A stretch of 37,764 nt of DNA from JAZNOL01 sp045580815. Lineage in GTDB: Bacteria; Bacillota; Clostridia; RUG12999. Location: positions 1-37,764 of the forward strand of contig JAZNOL010000044.1 in NCBI GenBank assembly GCA_045580815.1, in the 5' to 3' direction. Shown here piece by piece: positions 15,995 through 24,303 of this stretch; position 1 is the first letter of the stretch; the number at the start of each line of letters is the position of its first letter. The notes under the pieces were generated by a model, which worked only from the letters and a program-made list of their open reading frames with translations, was not told the origin of the DNA and did not search any database. The translations under genes were made by a program, and so were the position numbers.

Positions 15995-17323
15995 ATGGAA
16001 AAATTAGCAATTTTAGGCGGAAAACCTGCAATCGAAATCTCACCCGAAAAAGAAAAAGAGCTTTTCGGATGGCCCATTTTGACACAGGAAGATGAAGATG
16101 CGGCAATGGACGTTGTTCGCAACAACAAATTCTCAGGCACAGACATCACAGAAAAATTCCAGGAGGAATTTGCAGCTTGGCAGGGCAGAAAATATGCTAT
16201 TGCTTTCTGTAACGGTACAGCATCGCTTACAGCGGCAATGTTTGCAATCGGTCTCGGTCAGGGTGATGAAATCATCTGTCCCACAAAAACATATTGGGGA
16301 AGCGTGTCACAGGCAATCAACTTCGGTGCGTCGGCTGTTTTCTGTAATATCGACGAAAACTTAAGTCTTGACCCAAAAGACCTTGAACGTTGCATTTCTC
16401 CCAGAACAAAAGCAATAATGGTTGTTCACTACAATGGCTATCCTTGTGATATGGATGCAATTATGCCTATTGCAAAAAAATATAACCTGAAAGTTATTGA
16501 AGACGTTTCTCATGCTCAGGGCGGTATGTACAAAGGCAAAAAAGTCGGTACTTTCGGTGATGTTGCGGCAATGTCGCTTATGAGTGGAAAATCCTTTGCA
16601 GCAGGCGAGCTTGGTATTCTTGTTACAGACGATACAAGTATTTATGAACGTGCAATGGCGTTCAGCCACTACGAAAGAAACAACGATAAATACATAAAAG
16701 AAAGTGATGACTTAAAGCCCTATTTCCATATTGCTCTCGGAGGTTTGAAAGGCAGAGCAAACCAGCTTTGCTCGGCACTTGCTCGTGTTCAACTTAAATA
16801 TTACGATGAGCGTTGTGCAGAAATCCGCAAAGCAATGAACTATTTCTGGGATCTGGTTGAAGATTTGCCGGGCATAAGACCTATCCGTGTTGACGAGTCA
16901 ACAGGTTCAAACATGGCAGGCTGGTATTCACCTCACGGTCAGTATATTCCTGAAGAACTTCACGGTCTTTCTGTTAAAAAATTTGCGGCGGCTGTGCGTG
17001 CTGAGGGACATAAATCCTGTTGGGACGGCGGCAACTTCTGTCTGCACACACACCAGTTCTTCAAAACATTTGATATTAACCACAGCGGTGTTCCATCGCG
17101 CATTGCATACAATGACTATGACGTGCGTCAGGACGATGATAAATGTAAACCGTCAGAAGAAATTTATTGTTTCATGGTGCCGTGGTTCAAACATTTTGAT
17201 AAAGAATGGATTGAAAAATATGCGGCGGCATTCCGTAAAGTTGTAGAAAACCACGAACAGCTTCTGGAAGACGATAAAGACAAATCCCAGGGCGGCAGAT
17301 GGCACGGAATGGAAAACGCCTGA
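15995..17323 (+). CDS. DegT/DnrJ/EryC1/StrS-family PLP-dependent aminotransferase
   Basis: A 442-residue sugar-aminotransferase-type enzyme. Family marks are the leading LAILGGKPAI motif, CNGTASLTAAMFAIGLGQGDEIICP (PLP phosphate loop), VIEDVSHAQGG (ring-stacking Asp and His) and MSGKSFAAGELGILVTDD with the Schiff-base lysine near residue 204. This family transaminates keto-sugars or keto-cyclitols such as scyllo-inosose. The start follows TGGAGGAA. The gene is followed at once by a Gfo/Idh/MocA dehydrogenase, a classic pairing in which the dehydrogenase oxidises a ring hydroxyl and the aminotransferase converts the ketone to an amine, or the reverse in catabolism. No nucleotide-sugar genes lie nearby, so I do not assign a product. 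Confidence 0.9.
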   Translation: MEKLAILGGKPAIEISPEKEKELFGWPILTQEDEDAAMDVVRNNKFSGTDITEKFQEEFAAWQGRKYAIAFCNGTASLTAAMFAIGLGQGDEIICPTKTYWGSVSQAINFGASAVFCNIDENLSLDPKDLERCISPRTKAIMVVHYNGYPCDMDAIMPIAKKYNLKVIEDVSHAQGGMYKGKKVGTFGDVAAMSLMSGKSFAAGELGILVTDDTSIYERAMAFSHYERNNDKYIKESDDLKPYFHIALGGLKGRANQLCSALARVQLKYYDERCAEIRKAMNYFWDLVEDLPGIRPIRVDESTGSNMAGWYSPHGQYIPEELHGLSVKKFAAAVRAEGHKSCWDGGNFCLHTHQFFKTFDINHSGVPSRIAYNDYDVRQDDDKCKPSEEIYCFMVPWFKHFDKEWIEKYAAAFRKVVENHEQLLEDDKDKSQGGRWHGMENA

Positions 17324-17335
17324 TTGGGGTGTATT

Positions 17336-18337
17336 ATGAGTAAAAAATGTGTAAAATTCGGTATTTTGGGCTGTGGCATGGCGGCACAGCTCCATGCCGG
17401 TGCGCTTAAAAATATTCCCGGTGCCGAGCTTGCGGCAGTTGCCGATAATAAAATAGAAAATGCAGAGGCTTTTGCCGCAAAATACGGTGCATCTGCGGCG
17501 TATGGCAGTTTTGAAGCACTTCTTGAAAGTGATGTTGATGCCGTGTGTATATGCACGCCCAGCGGATATCACGCCCGGCAGGCAGTGCAGGCACTTGAAG
17601 CAAACAAACATGTGGTGCTTGAAAAGCCTATGGCGTTTACGGTTGCTGATGCCGATAAAATTATAGAAGCGGCAAATAAAAGCGACAAACTCATGACTGT
17701 TATATTGCAAAACCGTTTTTCCGAAGACGTAGAGCAGGTTCGTGAGCTTATAAAAGAAGGTGCATTCGGCAAACTTGCTTTTTGTGACCTTTATATGAAA
17801 TACTGGCGAGATGAGGATTATTACACAAGCAATCCGTGGAGAGGCACACTTGAGCTTGACGGAGGCGGTGCTCTTATGAATCAGGGTATTCACGGTGTTG
17901 ACCTTATGTATTATCTTGCCGGAAAATCAAAGGTTATTGCAAGTAAGGTAAAAACCGTTCTTCATGATATTGAGGCGGAGGATGCGGCAGTTGCAATGCT
18001 TGAATTTGAAAACGGAGCACTTGGTGTGATTGAAGCATCAACCTGTGCGTGCCCCGGTTTTGAACGTCGTCTTGAAATTATCGGTACAAAGGGTAGTGTT
18101 ATTTTTAAAGAAAACAGAATAGAAAAACTGGTTCTTGACGGAAAAACTCTTGAAGTGAAAGAACCTGAAATTAAAAGCGGAGCGAACACGCCTATGGCTA
18201 TCGGCACTTATAAGCATCAGTTGCAGCTTGAAAATTTTGTTGCAACAATAAACGGTGAGGCAGACCTCGCAGTAACACCGGAGGATGCTAAAACAGCAGT
18301 TGAAATTGTCGAAAACGTTTATAAACTGGCAAGATAA
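17336..18337 (+). CDS. Gfo/Idh/MocA-family NAD(P)-dependent oxidoreductase
   Basis: A 333-residue dehydrogenase. The N-terminal Rossmann fold begins with FGILGCGMAAQLHAGAL; the family's EKP motif occurs in VVLEKPMAFTVADAD (near 100) and the C-terminal domain carries GGGALMNQGIHGVDLMYYLAG with the active-site histidine. Members oxidise sugars, inositols or related polyols. The start at 17336 follows GGGGTG with tight spacing; the in-frame TTG at 17324 lies before that site and is less likely. It is the last gene of the cassette and ends before a bidirectional terminator. It probably works with the upstream DegT enzyme on the same ring compound (inference). Confidence 0.9.
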   Translation: MSKKCVKFGILGCGMAAQLHAGALKNIPGAELAAVADNKIENAEAFAAKYGASAAYGSFEALLESDVDAVCICTPSGYHARQAVQALEANKHVVLEKPMAFTVADADKIIEAANKSDKLMTVILQNRFSEDVEQVRELIKEGAFGKLAFCDLYMKYWRDEDYYTSNPWRGTLELDGGGALMNQGIHGVDLMYYLAGKSKVIASKVKTVLHDIEAEDAAVAMLEFENGALGVIEASTCACPGFERRLEIIGTKGSVIFKENRIEKLVLDGKTLEVKEPEIKSGANTPMAIGTYKHQLQLENFVATINGEADLAVTPEDAKTAVEIVENVYKLAR

Positions 18338-18356
18338 TATACTGACAAAATAAATA

Positions 18357-18392
18357 AAAATCCGTTGCATTAGTTTGATGTAACGGATTTTT
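18357..18392. terminator. Bidirectional terminator between the cassette and the aromatic operon
   Basis: AAAATCCGTTGCAT pairs with ATGTAACGGATTTT through 14 pairs including one G-T. A-rich and T-rich flanks serve both strands, as expected between convergent operons. Confidence 0.88.
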
Positions 18393-18417
18393 GTGTGTTA
18401 ATATTGCAGGATCTTGA

Positions 18418-19446
18418 TTACGCCATATCGGCAAGCATAAGAATAAGATTTTCGGTCTTTTCCCAGCCGAGGCACGGGTCAGTGATGGATTTTCCGTAAA
18501 CACCCTCGCCGATTTTCTGGGCACCGTCTTCAATGTAGCTTTCAATCATGAAGCCTTTAACCAGCTTTTTTAGCTCGGGATTGTATTTTCTGCTTTCCAT
18601 TACCTCACGGGCAATACGAACCTGTTCAAGATATTTTTTGCCGGAGTTTGCATGGTTTGTGTCAACAATAACAGCAGGATTTTTGAAATCACCTTTCTGA
18701 TATTCCTCATTAAGATGAACAAGGTCCTCGTAGTGGTAGTTGGGCAGAGACTGACCGTGTTTGTTTACATAGCCTCTTAAAATTGCGTGAGCAAGGGGAT
18801 TGCCCTTTGAAACAGTTTCCCAGCCGCGGTATAAGAACTTGTGGGAATGCTGTGCAGCTGTAATTGAGTTCATCATAACTGAAATATCGCCGCCGGTGGG
18901 GTTTTTCATGCCTACGGGAACATCAATTCCGCTGGAAACAAGACGGTGCTGCTGATTTTCAACAGAACGTGCACCGATTGCAACGTACGCCAGAATATCG
19001 TCCAGGTATTTGTAGTTTTCGGGATACAGCATTTCGTCTGCACAGGTGAAGCCTGTTTCTTTGATAGCACGCATATGCAGGTCTCTTATGGCAATGATAC
19101 CTTTAAGCATATCTGTGTGGTTTTCCGGGTCGGGCTGGTGAAGCATTCCTTTGTAGCCGGAGCCTGTTGTACGGGGCTTGTTTGTGTAAATTCTCGGAAT
19201 AATGTAGATTTTATCCTTAACCTGTTCCTGAACCTTTGCAAGACGTGAAATATAGTCGATAACAGTGTCTTCGTGATCGGCAGAACACGGTCCTATAATA
19301 AGAGCAACCTTATCGGATTTGCCTGTGAAAATGTCGGCAATTTCGCCGTTACGTCTTTCAATTGTTGCGGCAACCTCGTCGGTTACGGGGAACTGCTCTT
19401 TTATCTCCATTGGGATAGGTAATTTTCTTAAGAATTCTGCATTCAT
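18418..19446 (-). CDS. aroF: 3-deoxy-7-phosphoheptulonate (DAHP) synthase, class I AroFGH type
   Basis: Condenses PEP with erythrose-4-phosphate, the entry reaction of the shikimate pathway. The 342 residues match the E. coli AroF/G/H class: VALIIGPCSADHEDTVIDY, PRIYTNKPRTTGSGYKG with the PEP-binding KPRT, GARSVENQQHRLVSSG, GMKNPTGGD, VDTNHANSGK and GFMIESYIEDGAQ. It ends the aromatic operon, 32 bases after tyrA, with its own AAAGGAG site, so the first pathway enzyme is encoded last. Class I enzymes of this kind are often feedback-inhibited by one aromatic amino acid; which one cannot be read here. The gene symbol denotes the class rather than a specific isozyme. Confidence 0.95.
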   Translation of the reverse strand: MNAEFLRKLPIPMEIKEQFPVTDEVAATIERRNGEIADIFTGKSDKVALIIGPCSADHEDTVIDYISRLAKVQEQVKDKIYIIPRIYTNKPRTTGSGYKGMLHQPDPENHTDMLKGIIAIRDLHMRAIKETGFTCADEMLYPENYKYLDDILAYVAIGARSVENQQHRLVSSGIDVPVGMKNPTGGDISVMMNSITAAQHSHKFLYRGWETVSKGNPLAHAILRGYVNKHGQSLPNYHYEDLVHLNEEYQKGDFKNPAVIVDTNHANSGKKYLEQVRIAREVMESRKYNPELKKLVKGFMIESYIEDGAQKIGEGVYGKSITDPCLGWEKTENLILMLADMA

Positions 19447-19478
19447 TTTAAATTTCTCCTTTTAAATTATATTTAAGT

Positions 19479-20342
19479 TCATATTTTTTTATCAAACAGT
19501 GCACGGCGCTGTGTTGAATATCTCATCATTTTTCTCATGGACTCGATATCTTCATCCTCAAGATATTTTTTTAGCTTTGCAAATTCGTCCATAAACATGT
19601 TCATTTGCTCTAAAAGCGGTTTTTTGTTAAGAACAAACAACTCGCTCCACATTTCATCGTTTATACGGGCAATCCGGGTAAGGTCACGGAACGAGTCACC
19701 GGTGTAATCTTCAAGATGCTCGCTGTCGTTACACGTCATAAGGGTTACTGCAATGCAGTGTGTAAGCTGTGACACAAATCCTATCATTTCGTCATGTTCT
19801 TCCGGAGAAAGAACAGAAACCTTTGCAAACCCCAGAAGTCTGCCAAGTTCAAGGCAAAGGTCAATTGCAGACTGAGTGTTTTTTAGGGTTGGTGTTACAA
19901 TGTAGTTTGCACCGTAAAACATTGACGGTGTGCTGTTTTCAACACCGTAAACCTCACGTCCTGCCATGGGATGTGCCGCAATAAACTCAACGTCACTGCG
20001 GAGAATATCCTGTATTTCGTAAACAACAGAGCTTTTAACACCGGTTACGTCGGTAATAACAGCACCACTTTTAAAATGCTGTTGGTTGTCTTTTATCCAC
20101 TGCTTGAAAACGTGAGGATAAAGAGCAAAAATAACTATATCGGCTTTGTTTATTTCTTCTGTGTTGACATAGTCGTAGCCTCGGTTAATAATCCCGTTTT
20201 CTACAGCATAGTCAACAGATTTTTGGTCTTTGGTTATGGCGCTTACGTCAAAACCCAGTTTTTTAAGTGCCGTGGCGTAAGAACCGCCCATAAGCCCCAG
20301 ACCGACAATAAGTATGTGTCTGTCATCGTTTATAAGTCGCAT
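19479..20342 (-). CDS. tyrA: Prephenate dehydrogenase
   Basis: Oxidatively decarboxylates prephenate to 4-hydroxyphenylpyruvate, the tyrosine branch. The 287-residue protein has the Rossmann start ILIVGLGLMGGSYATALKKLG, the ADIVIFALYP and ITDVTGVKSS strands, AAHPMAGRE with the catalytic-site histidine, and the all-helical C-terminal half with FVSQLTHCIAVTLM and DSFRDLTRIA. There is no ACT domain and no fused chorismate mutase; that activity is on PheA at the other end of the operon. It overlaps the end of aroA by 13 bases, with the GGAG site inside aroA. Confidence 0.93.
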   Translation of the reverse strand: MRLINDDRHILIVGLGLMGGSYATALKKLGFDVSAITKDQKSVDYAVENGIINRGYDYVNTEEINKADIVIFALYPHVFKQWIKDNQQHFKSGAVITDVTGVKSSVVYEIQDILRSDVEFIAAHPMAGREVYGVENSTPSMFYGANYIVTPTLKNTQSAIDLCLELGRLLGFAKVSVLSPEEHDEMIGFVSQLTHCIAVTLMTCNDSEHLEDYTGDSFRDLTRIARINDEMWSELFVLNKKPLLEQMNMFMDEFAKLKKYLEDEDIESMRKMMRYSTQRRALFDKKI

Positions 20343-21541
20343 GGTTTAACTCCTATTCCTAAGGATTTTATTCTTTCAAAAAAGTCCGGCAGACTTTTTG
20401 AAACGGATTTTTCATCGTCAAGCTTTCCACCTGTTTTTGAAAGAAGCAGAGAAAGTGCCATTGCAATGCGGTGGTCATTGTGGCTAAAAAGAATTTCAGC
20501 AGGGGGAGTAAGCTTTCCTCTTACGGTAAGCTCATTTTCGCCAAGCTCGGTTTTTATGCCGAATTTTTCAAGTTCCAGAGCCATAACTGCGCCACGGTCA
20601 CTTTCTTTTATTTTAAGCCGTTTTGTGCCGGTAAGACGGCAATATCCGTAATATGCACCCATTGCCATAAGCACCGGAGCAAGGTCGGGACAATCGGCAA
20701 TATTAAAATCTGCCTTTTCGGGATTGGTTTTGAAAATCTCATAAAAATCTCTGTAAATTTTATCGCCCTGAAGTGAGCTGTCAAGAAGCCCGGTTACTGT
20801 AACGTTTCCGCCAATCAGATTAAAAGCATCAAAAAATGCACTGTTTGACCAGTCGCCCTCAACCGTATAATCCTGTGCAGTATAAGCACCGCTTCCGGAA
20901 ATAAAAATCTCGTTTCCGATTCGTTTGGTATCAACACTAAATCTGGTTTGGCAAAGCACCGTCATGTCAACGTAAGGCTTGCTTTCAAAGTTGTCTGTTA
21001 CGCAGATTTTGCAGCTTCGTCCGGTAAGGGGAAGTGCAAACATTAGTCCGCTTATAAACTGACTGCTGATACTGCCTGAAATGGTGTAGCAGTTTTTTGA
21101 AAGTTTGCCGCAAACCGTTAAAAAGTTGCCGTTTTTCTCGTATAAAAAGCCTTCTTCTTTGCAAATGCTTTCATAAATTTCAAGCGGTCTTGACATAAGT
21201 GAGGGCGCACCCTCGAAAGTGCATTTTATGCCGAGAGTAAGACAAATTGGTATAAAAAAACGAAGTGTCGACCCGCTTTCGTTTGCATAAAGAGATATTT
21301 CCGTTTTGCCGGATATGTCAATTCCACCATCAACTTCAACGGAGTTTTCGTGTTTTATACATTTGACACCAAGAGCTTCAAGGCACCCTATGGTGGCAAG
21401 AATATCCTTTGAATATTCAATATTTGAAATTACGCTTCTGCCTTTGGCAAGCCCGGCACAAATAAGAGCACGGTGTGCCATGCTTTTTGACGGGGGAGAA
21501 TGAATAGTGCCGCAGGCTGTGCTTTTTTCAATATAAATCAC
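20330..21541 (-). CDS. aroA: 5-enolpyruvylshikimate-3-phosphate synthase
   Basis: Adds enolpyruvate from PEP to shikimate-3-phosphate. It has 403 residues from a GTG start at 21541, chosen because AAAGGAG sits about nine bases upstream, at the end of aroQ; a longer in-frame reading to 21592 would run through aroQ. Motifs are SPPSKSMAHRALICAGLA (substrate lysine, serine and arginine), LYANESGSTLRFFIP where most enzymes have the LxxxNAGTxxR loop, SGSISSQFISGLMFALPL, and KESDRGAVMALELEKFG. The NESGSTLRF variant of the PEP loop (Asn-Glu-Ser-Gly-Ser) resembles class II-type glyphosate-tolerant enzymes more than the NAGTA class, but this is only a reading by eye. Confidence 0.93.
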   Translation of the reverse strand: MIYIEKSTACGTIHSPPSKSMAHRALICAGLAKGRSVISNIEYSKDILATIGCLEALGVKCIKHENSVEVDGGIDISGKTEISLYANESGSTLRFFIPICLTLGIKCTFEGAPSLMSRPLEIYESICKEEGFLYEKNGNFLTVCGKLSKNCYTISGSISSQFISGLMFALPLTGRSCKICVTDNFESKPYVDMTVLCQTRFSVDTKRIGNEIFISGSGAYTAQDYTVEGDWSNSAFFDAFNLIGGNVTVTGLLDSSLQGDKIYRDFYEIFKTNPEKADFNIADCPDLAPVLMAMGAYYGYCRLTGTKRLKIKESDRGAVMALELEKFGIKTELGENELTVRGKLTPPAEILFSHNDHRIAMALSLLLSKTGGKLDDEKSVSKSLPDFFERIKSLGIGVKPCDL

Positions 21542-21542
21542 C

Positions 21543-21974
21543 TTAAAAATCTCCTTTGTGCAAAAAGTCAATTGCCTGAATATATCCGTCAAGTCCCTGA
21601 CCGGTTATTGTTTTTTTGCAGGCAAGACGTACATAGCTTATCTGACGGAAATCCTCACGGTCTTCTACCTTTGAAATGTGCACTTCAACCGTAGGAATAC
21701 TCACAGCTTTGAGTGCATCCAAAAGTGCAATGCTTGTGTGGGTGTATGCACCCGGATTTATAACAATTCCGTGGATTTTCTCAAACGCCCACTGAATTTT
21801 GTCTACAAGGTCGCCCTCGTGATTAGATTGATAAATTTCACATTCCACACCAATTTTTTCGCAATGGGAATATATTTTGCTTTCAAGGTCGGCATATGTT
21901 TGCCGTCCGTAAATATCAGGCTCACGAAGCCCCAGCATATTTATGTTAGGTCCGTTTATAACAAGAATTTTCAT
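21543..21974 (-). CDS. aroQ: 3-dehydroquinate dehydratase, type II
   Basis: Dehydrates 3-dehydroquinate to 3-dehydroshikimate. The 143-residue length is standard for the dodecameric type II enzyme. Motifs are ILVINGPNINMLGLREPDIYG with the catalytic tyrosine, YQSNHEGDLVDKIQ, VINPGAYTHTSIALLDAL and VEVHIS. It starts in an ATGA overlap with the aroEK fusion and stops one base before the aroA start, with the aroA ribosome-binding site in its last codons. Confidence 0.95.
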   Translation of the reverse strand: MKILVINGPNINMLGLREPDIYGRQTYADLESKIYSHCEKIGVECEIYQSNHEGDLVDKIQWAFEKIHGIVINPGAYTHTSIALLDALKAVSIPTVEVHISKVEDREDFRQISYVRLACKKTITGQGLDGYIQAIDFLHKGDF

Positions 21975-23206
21975 TCTGTTTCTCTCCTTACCGCTTCGGC
22001 AGTCGTTTCGGGGCTGTCGGTAGATTTTATTATAACGTCTGCAACCGATGTGTATATCGGGTATCGCGAGTCATAAAGTTTTTTCAGTTTATCTGCATCA
22101 CATGAAAGGGGTCTGTCCAAAGTTGGAACGATGGTCGAAATGTCACGGTCAAGAAAAACCAAGATTCCGTTTTTCTTTAAATTTGTGACATTTTCGCTGC
22201 GTAAAACCGCACCGCCTCCTGTGGCAATTATAACACCGTTTTTGTCAGAAAGCTCTTTGATAATGCTGCTTTCAATGTCGCGGAAATAGGCTTCACCGTG
22301 GTTTTTTATAATATCCGACGGGGCTGTGCCGGTTTGTTTTATAATCTCCTCATCACTGTCAAAAAACTCTTTGCCGGTTTCTTCGGCAATCAATTTGCCG
22401 ATTGTGCTTTTGCCGCAGCCGGGCATTCCGACAAGAACAACAGACCGTTTTGAAGAAAGAATTTCGTTATATATGTTATCATAAATTTCGTCCGGATACT
22501 CGGTATCAAGAAAAATTTCCGATGCACGAACAGCCTGGGCAACCAACATATAAAGCCCACATTCGGCTTTTATACCCAGATTCCGTGCTTCACGCACAAG
22601 ACGTGTTGTAAGCGGATTGTAAACCGCATCAATAACGCCGCACAGATTTTTAAAATCCGATACATCAACGCAGGTTGTGTCGCTGTTTGGGAACATTCCT
22701 GCCGGCGTTGTGTTTATAATAATTTCAATTTCGTCTTTTAAATTTTTAAGCTGATGGTAGGTTACAAATCCGTCTTTTTCGCTTCGTGATGCTTTTATTA
22801 TTTTTTTCGCACCAAGACTTTCGGCAACAGCATAAGCTGTTTTTGAAGTGCCTCCGCTTCCGCAGATAAGAACGCATTTGCCGCCAAAATTAATTCCTGC
22901 TTTTGAAATAAGCTTGCTCATACCGTAAAAATCTGTGTTATAGCCGTAAAGTTTGCCGTCTTTATTGACAATAGTGTTTACAGCACCGATTTTTTTTGCA
23001 GTATCGCTTATATAATAAAGATGAGGAATAACCGCCTGTTTGTAGGGGATGGTAACGTTTATGGCTTTAAAATCGCGGGTTTGCATAAACACATCAAGAT
23101 TTTGTTTTTCTATTTCGCAAAGCTCGTATTTGTAATCTGCAATTTTTGCATGAATTTCTTTAGAAAAGCTGTGTCCCAGTTTTTCGCCTATACAGCCGTA
23201 TATCAT
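21971..23206 (-). CDS. aroEK: Bifunctional shikimate dehydrogenase / shikimate kinase fusion
   Basis: One 411-residue frame holds two pathway enzymes. Residues 1-250 are AroE: IGEKLGHSFSKEIH, INVTIPYK with the catalytic lysine near 56, GAVNTIV, YNTDFYG with the catalytic aspartate near 92, the NADP loop LICGSGGTSKTA, and NTTPAGMFP. Residues 254-411 are AroK: VVLVGMPGCGKSTIG (Walker A, 260-268), FFDSDEEI, FRDIESSI, IATGGGAVL and LDRPLS. All key residues of both domains are present, so both reactions should work, making shikimate-3-phosphate from 3-dehydroshikimate. I start at the ATG at 23206, in an ATGA overlap with aroC behind GGAGG. No stop, frameshift or internal ribosome-binding site marks the domain boundary. 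The symbol is descriptive. Confidence 0.94.
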   Translation of the reverse strand: MIYGCIGEKLGHSFSKEIHAKIADYKYELCEIEKQNLDVFMQTRDFKAINVTIPYKQAVIPHLYYISDTAKKIGAVNTIVNKDGKLYGYNTDFYGMSKLISKAGINFGGKCVLICGSGGTSKTAYAVAESLGAKKIIKASRSEKDGFVTYHQLKNLKDEIEIIINTTPAGMFPNSDTTCVDVSDFKNLCGVIDAVYNPLTTRLVREARNLGIKAECGLYMLVAQAVRASEIFLDTEYPDEIYDNIYNEILSSKRSVVLVGMPGCGKSTIGKLIAEETGKEFFDSDEEIIKQTGTAPSDIIKNHGEAYFRDIESSIIKELSDKNGVIIATGGGAVLRSENVTNLKKNGILVFLDRDISTIVPTLDRPLSCDADKLKKLYDSRYPIYTSVADVIIKSTDSPETTAEAVRRETE

Positions 23207-24303
23207 TGTTTTGCCTCCGTGAAATAATCTGTGCCGAACCGCTGTGCCAGAAGGTCGCACAAAGCAAGTGCAACAGCACTGTCAACAACAGCACGTGCAC
23301 GGTGAATAATTGCCGGATCGTGACGCCCCTTTAAGTCAAGCACTGTATCGGTATTGTTTTTGAAATCAACGGTACTTTGTGCTTTGAAAATGGACGGAGT
23401 GGGTTTTACGGCACAGTTTATGAGTATCGGCATTCCATTTGTAATACCGCCGTTTATGCCACCGTTTGAATTGGTTTTTGTTATGATTTCACCGTCTGAT
23501 ACGGTAAATTCATCGTTTGCCTGTGAACCGCGTTTTTTGGTGATTTCAAATCCGTCACCAAACTCAACGCCTTTTATTCCGGGAATGGAAAACAGCATGT
23601 GAGCAAGCACACTTTCCACGGAATCAAAAAACGGTTCGCCTACACCCGGTGTAATGCCGATGATTGCGGTCTGTAAAATTCCACCAACGCTGTCACCGTC
23701 GGTTTTTGCATCTAAAATTGCCTGTTTTGCTTTTTCGCCGCTATTTTTGTCAAGCATGGGAAATTCGGCATTATTTAAAAATTCTATATCATTTTTCAAA
23801 TTGTCAAATTCACGGTCAGATATGCCGCCGCAGGTTTTCATGTGAGTTCCGATTTCAATGCCCTTTTGTTTAAGAGCAAGCAGAGCAACCGCACCTGCCG
23901 CAGTAAGTGCCGCCGTTATACGTCCGCTGAAATGACCGCCGCCACGGTAATCCTGAAAACCGTGATATTTGCAGTTTGCGGTGTAATCGGCATGACCGGG
24001 ACGGGCAATATTTTGCAAAATGCTGTAATCACCGCTTTTTGTGTTTTCGTTGCGGATAATCATTGCAATGGGCGTGCCGGTGGTTCTGCCCTCAAAAACG
24101 CCACTTAAAATTTCACACTCATCAGCTTCACGACGTGAGGTGGAAAGATTGTTTTTTGCACGGCGCAGATCAAGACGTTTTTGAATAAACTCTGTGTCAA
24201 TTTCAATGCCGGGAGCAATTCCGCTTAAAATTGCACCGATTCCGCCGCCGTGGCTTTCACCGAAAATGCTGACAGTTACACTTTGTCCGAATGTATTTTT
24301 CAT
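23203..24303 (-). CDS. aroC: Chorismate synthase
   Basis: Converts EPSP to chorismate using reduced flavin. The 366 residues show the family hallmarks GESHGGGIGAILSGIAPG at the N-terminus, LDLRRAKNN, STSRREADECEILSGVFEG, RPGHADYTANCKYHGFQDYRGGG (written in two adjoining parts, with the flavin/EPSP-binding His), HFSGRITAALTAAGA, and a C-terminal GRHDPAIIHRARAVV. It is joined to aroB and aroEK by ATGA overlaps on both sides, so its translation is coupled. Confidence 0.96.
   Translation of the reverse strand: MKNTFGQSVTVSIFGESHGGGIGAILSGIAPGIEIDTEFIQKRLDLRRAKNNLSTSRREADECEILSGVFEGRTTGTPIAMIIRNENTKSGDYSILQNIARPGHADYTANCKYHGFQDYRGGGHFSGRITAALTAAGAVALLALKQKGIEIGTHMKTCGGISDREFDNLKNDIEFLNNAEFPMLDKNSGEKAKQAILDAKTDGDSVGGILQTAIIGITPGVGEPFFDSVESVLAHMLFSIPGIKGVEFGDGFEITKKRGSQANDEFTVSDGEIITKTNSNGGINGGITNGMPILINCAVKPTPSIFKAQSTVDFKNNTDTVLDLKGRHDPAIIHRARAVVDSAVALALCDLLAQRFGTDYFTEAKQ

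Noticed and set aside
17153..17893. 246-codon minus-strand frame
   Set aside because: Antisense to the DegT and Gfo/Idh genes, both of which have clear family motifs; the composition is typical of a shadow frame.
19971..20651. 226-codon plus-strand frame
   Set aside because: Antisense to tyrA and aroA, both fully supported by motifs and ribosome-binding sites.
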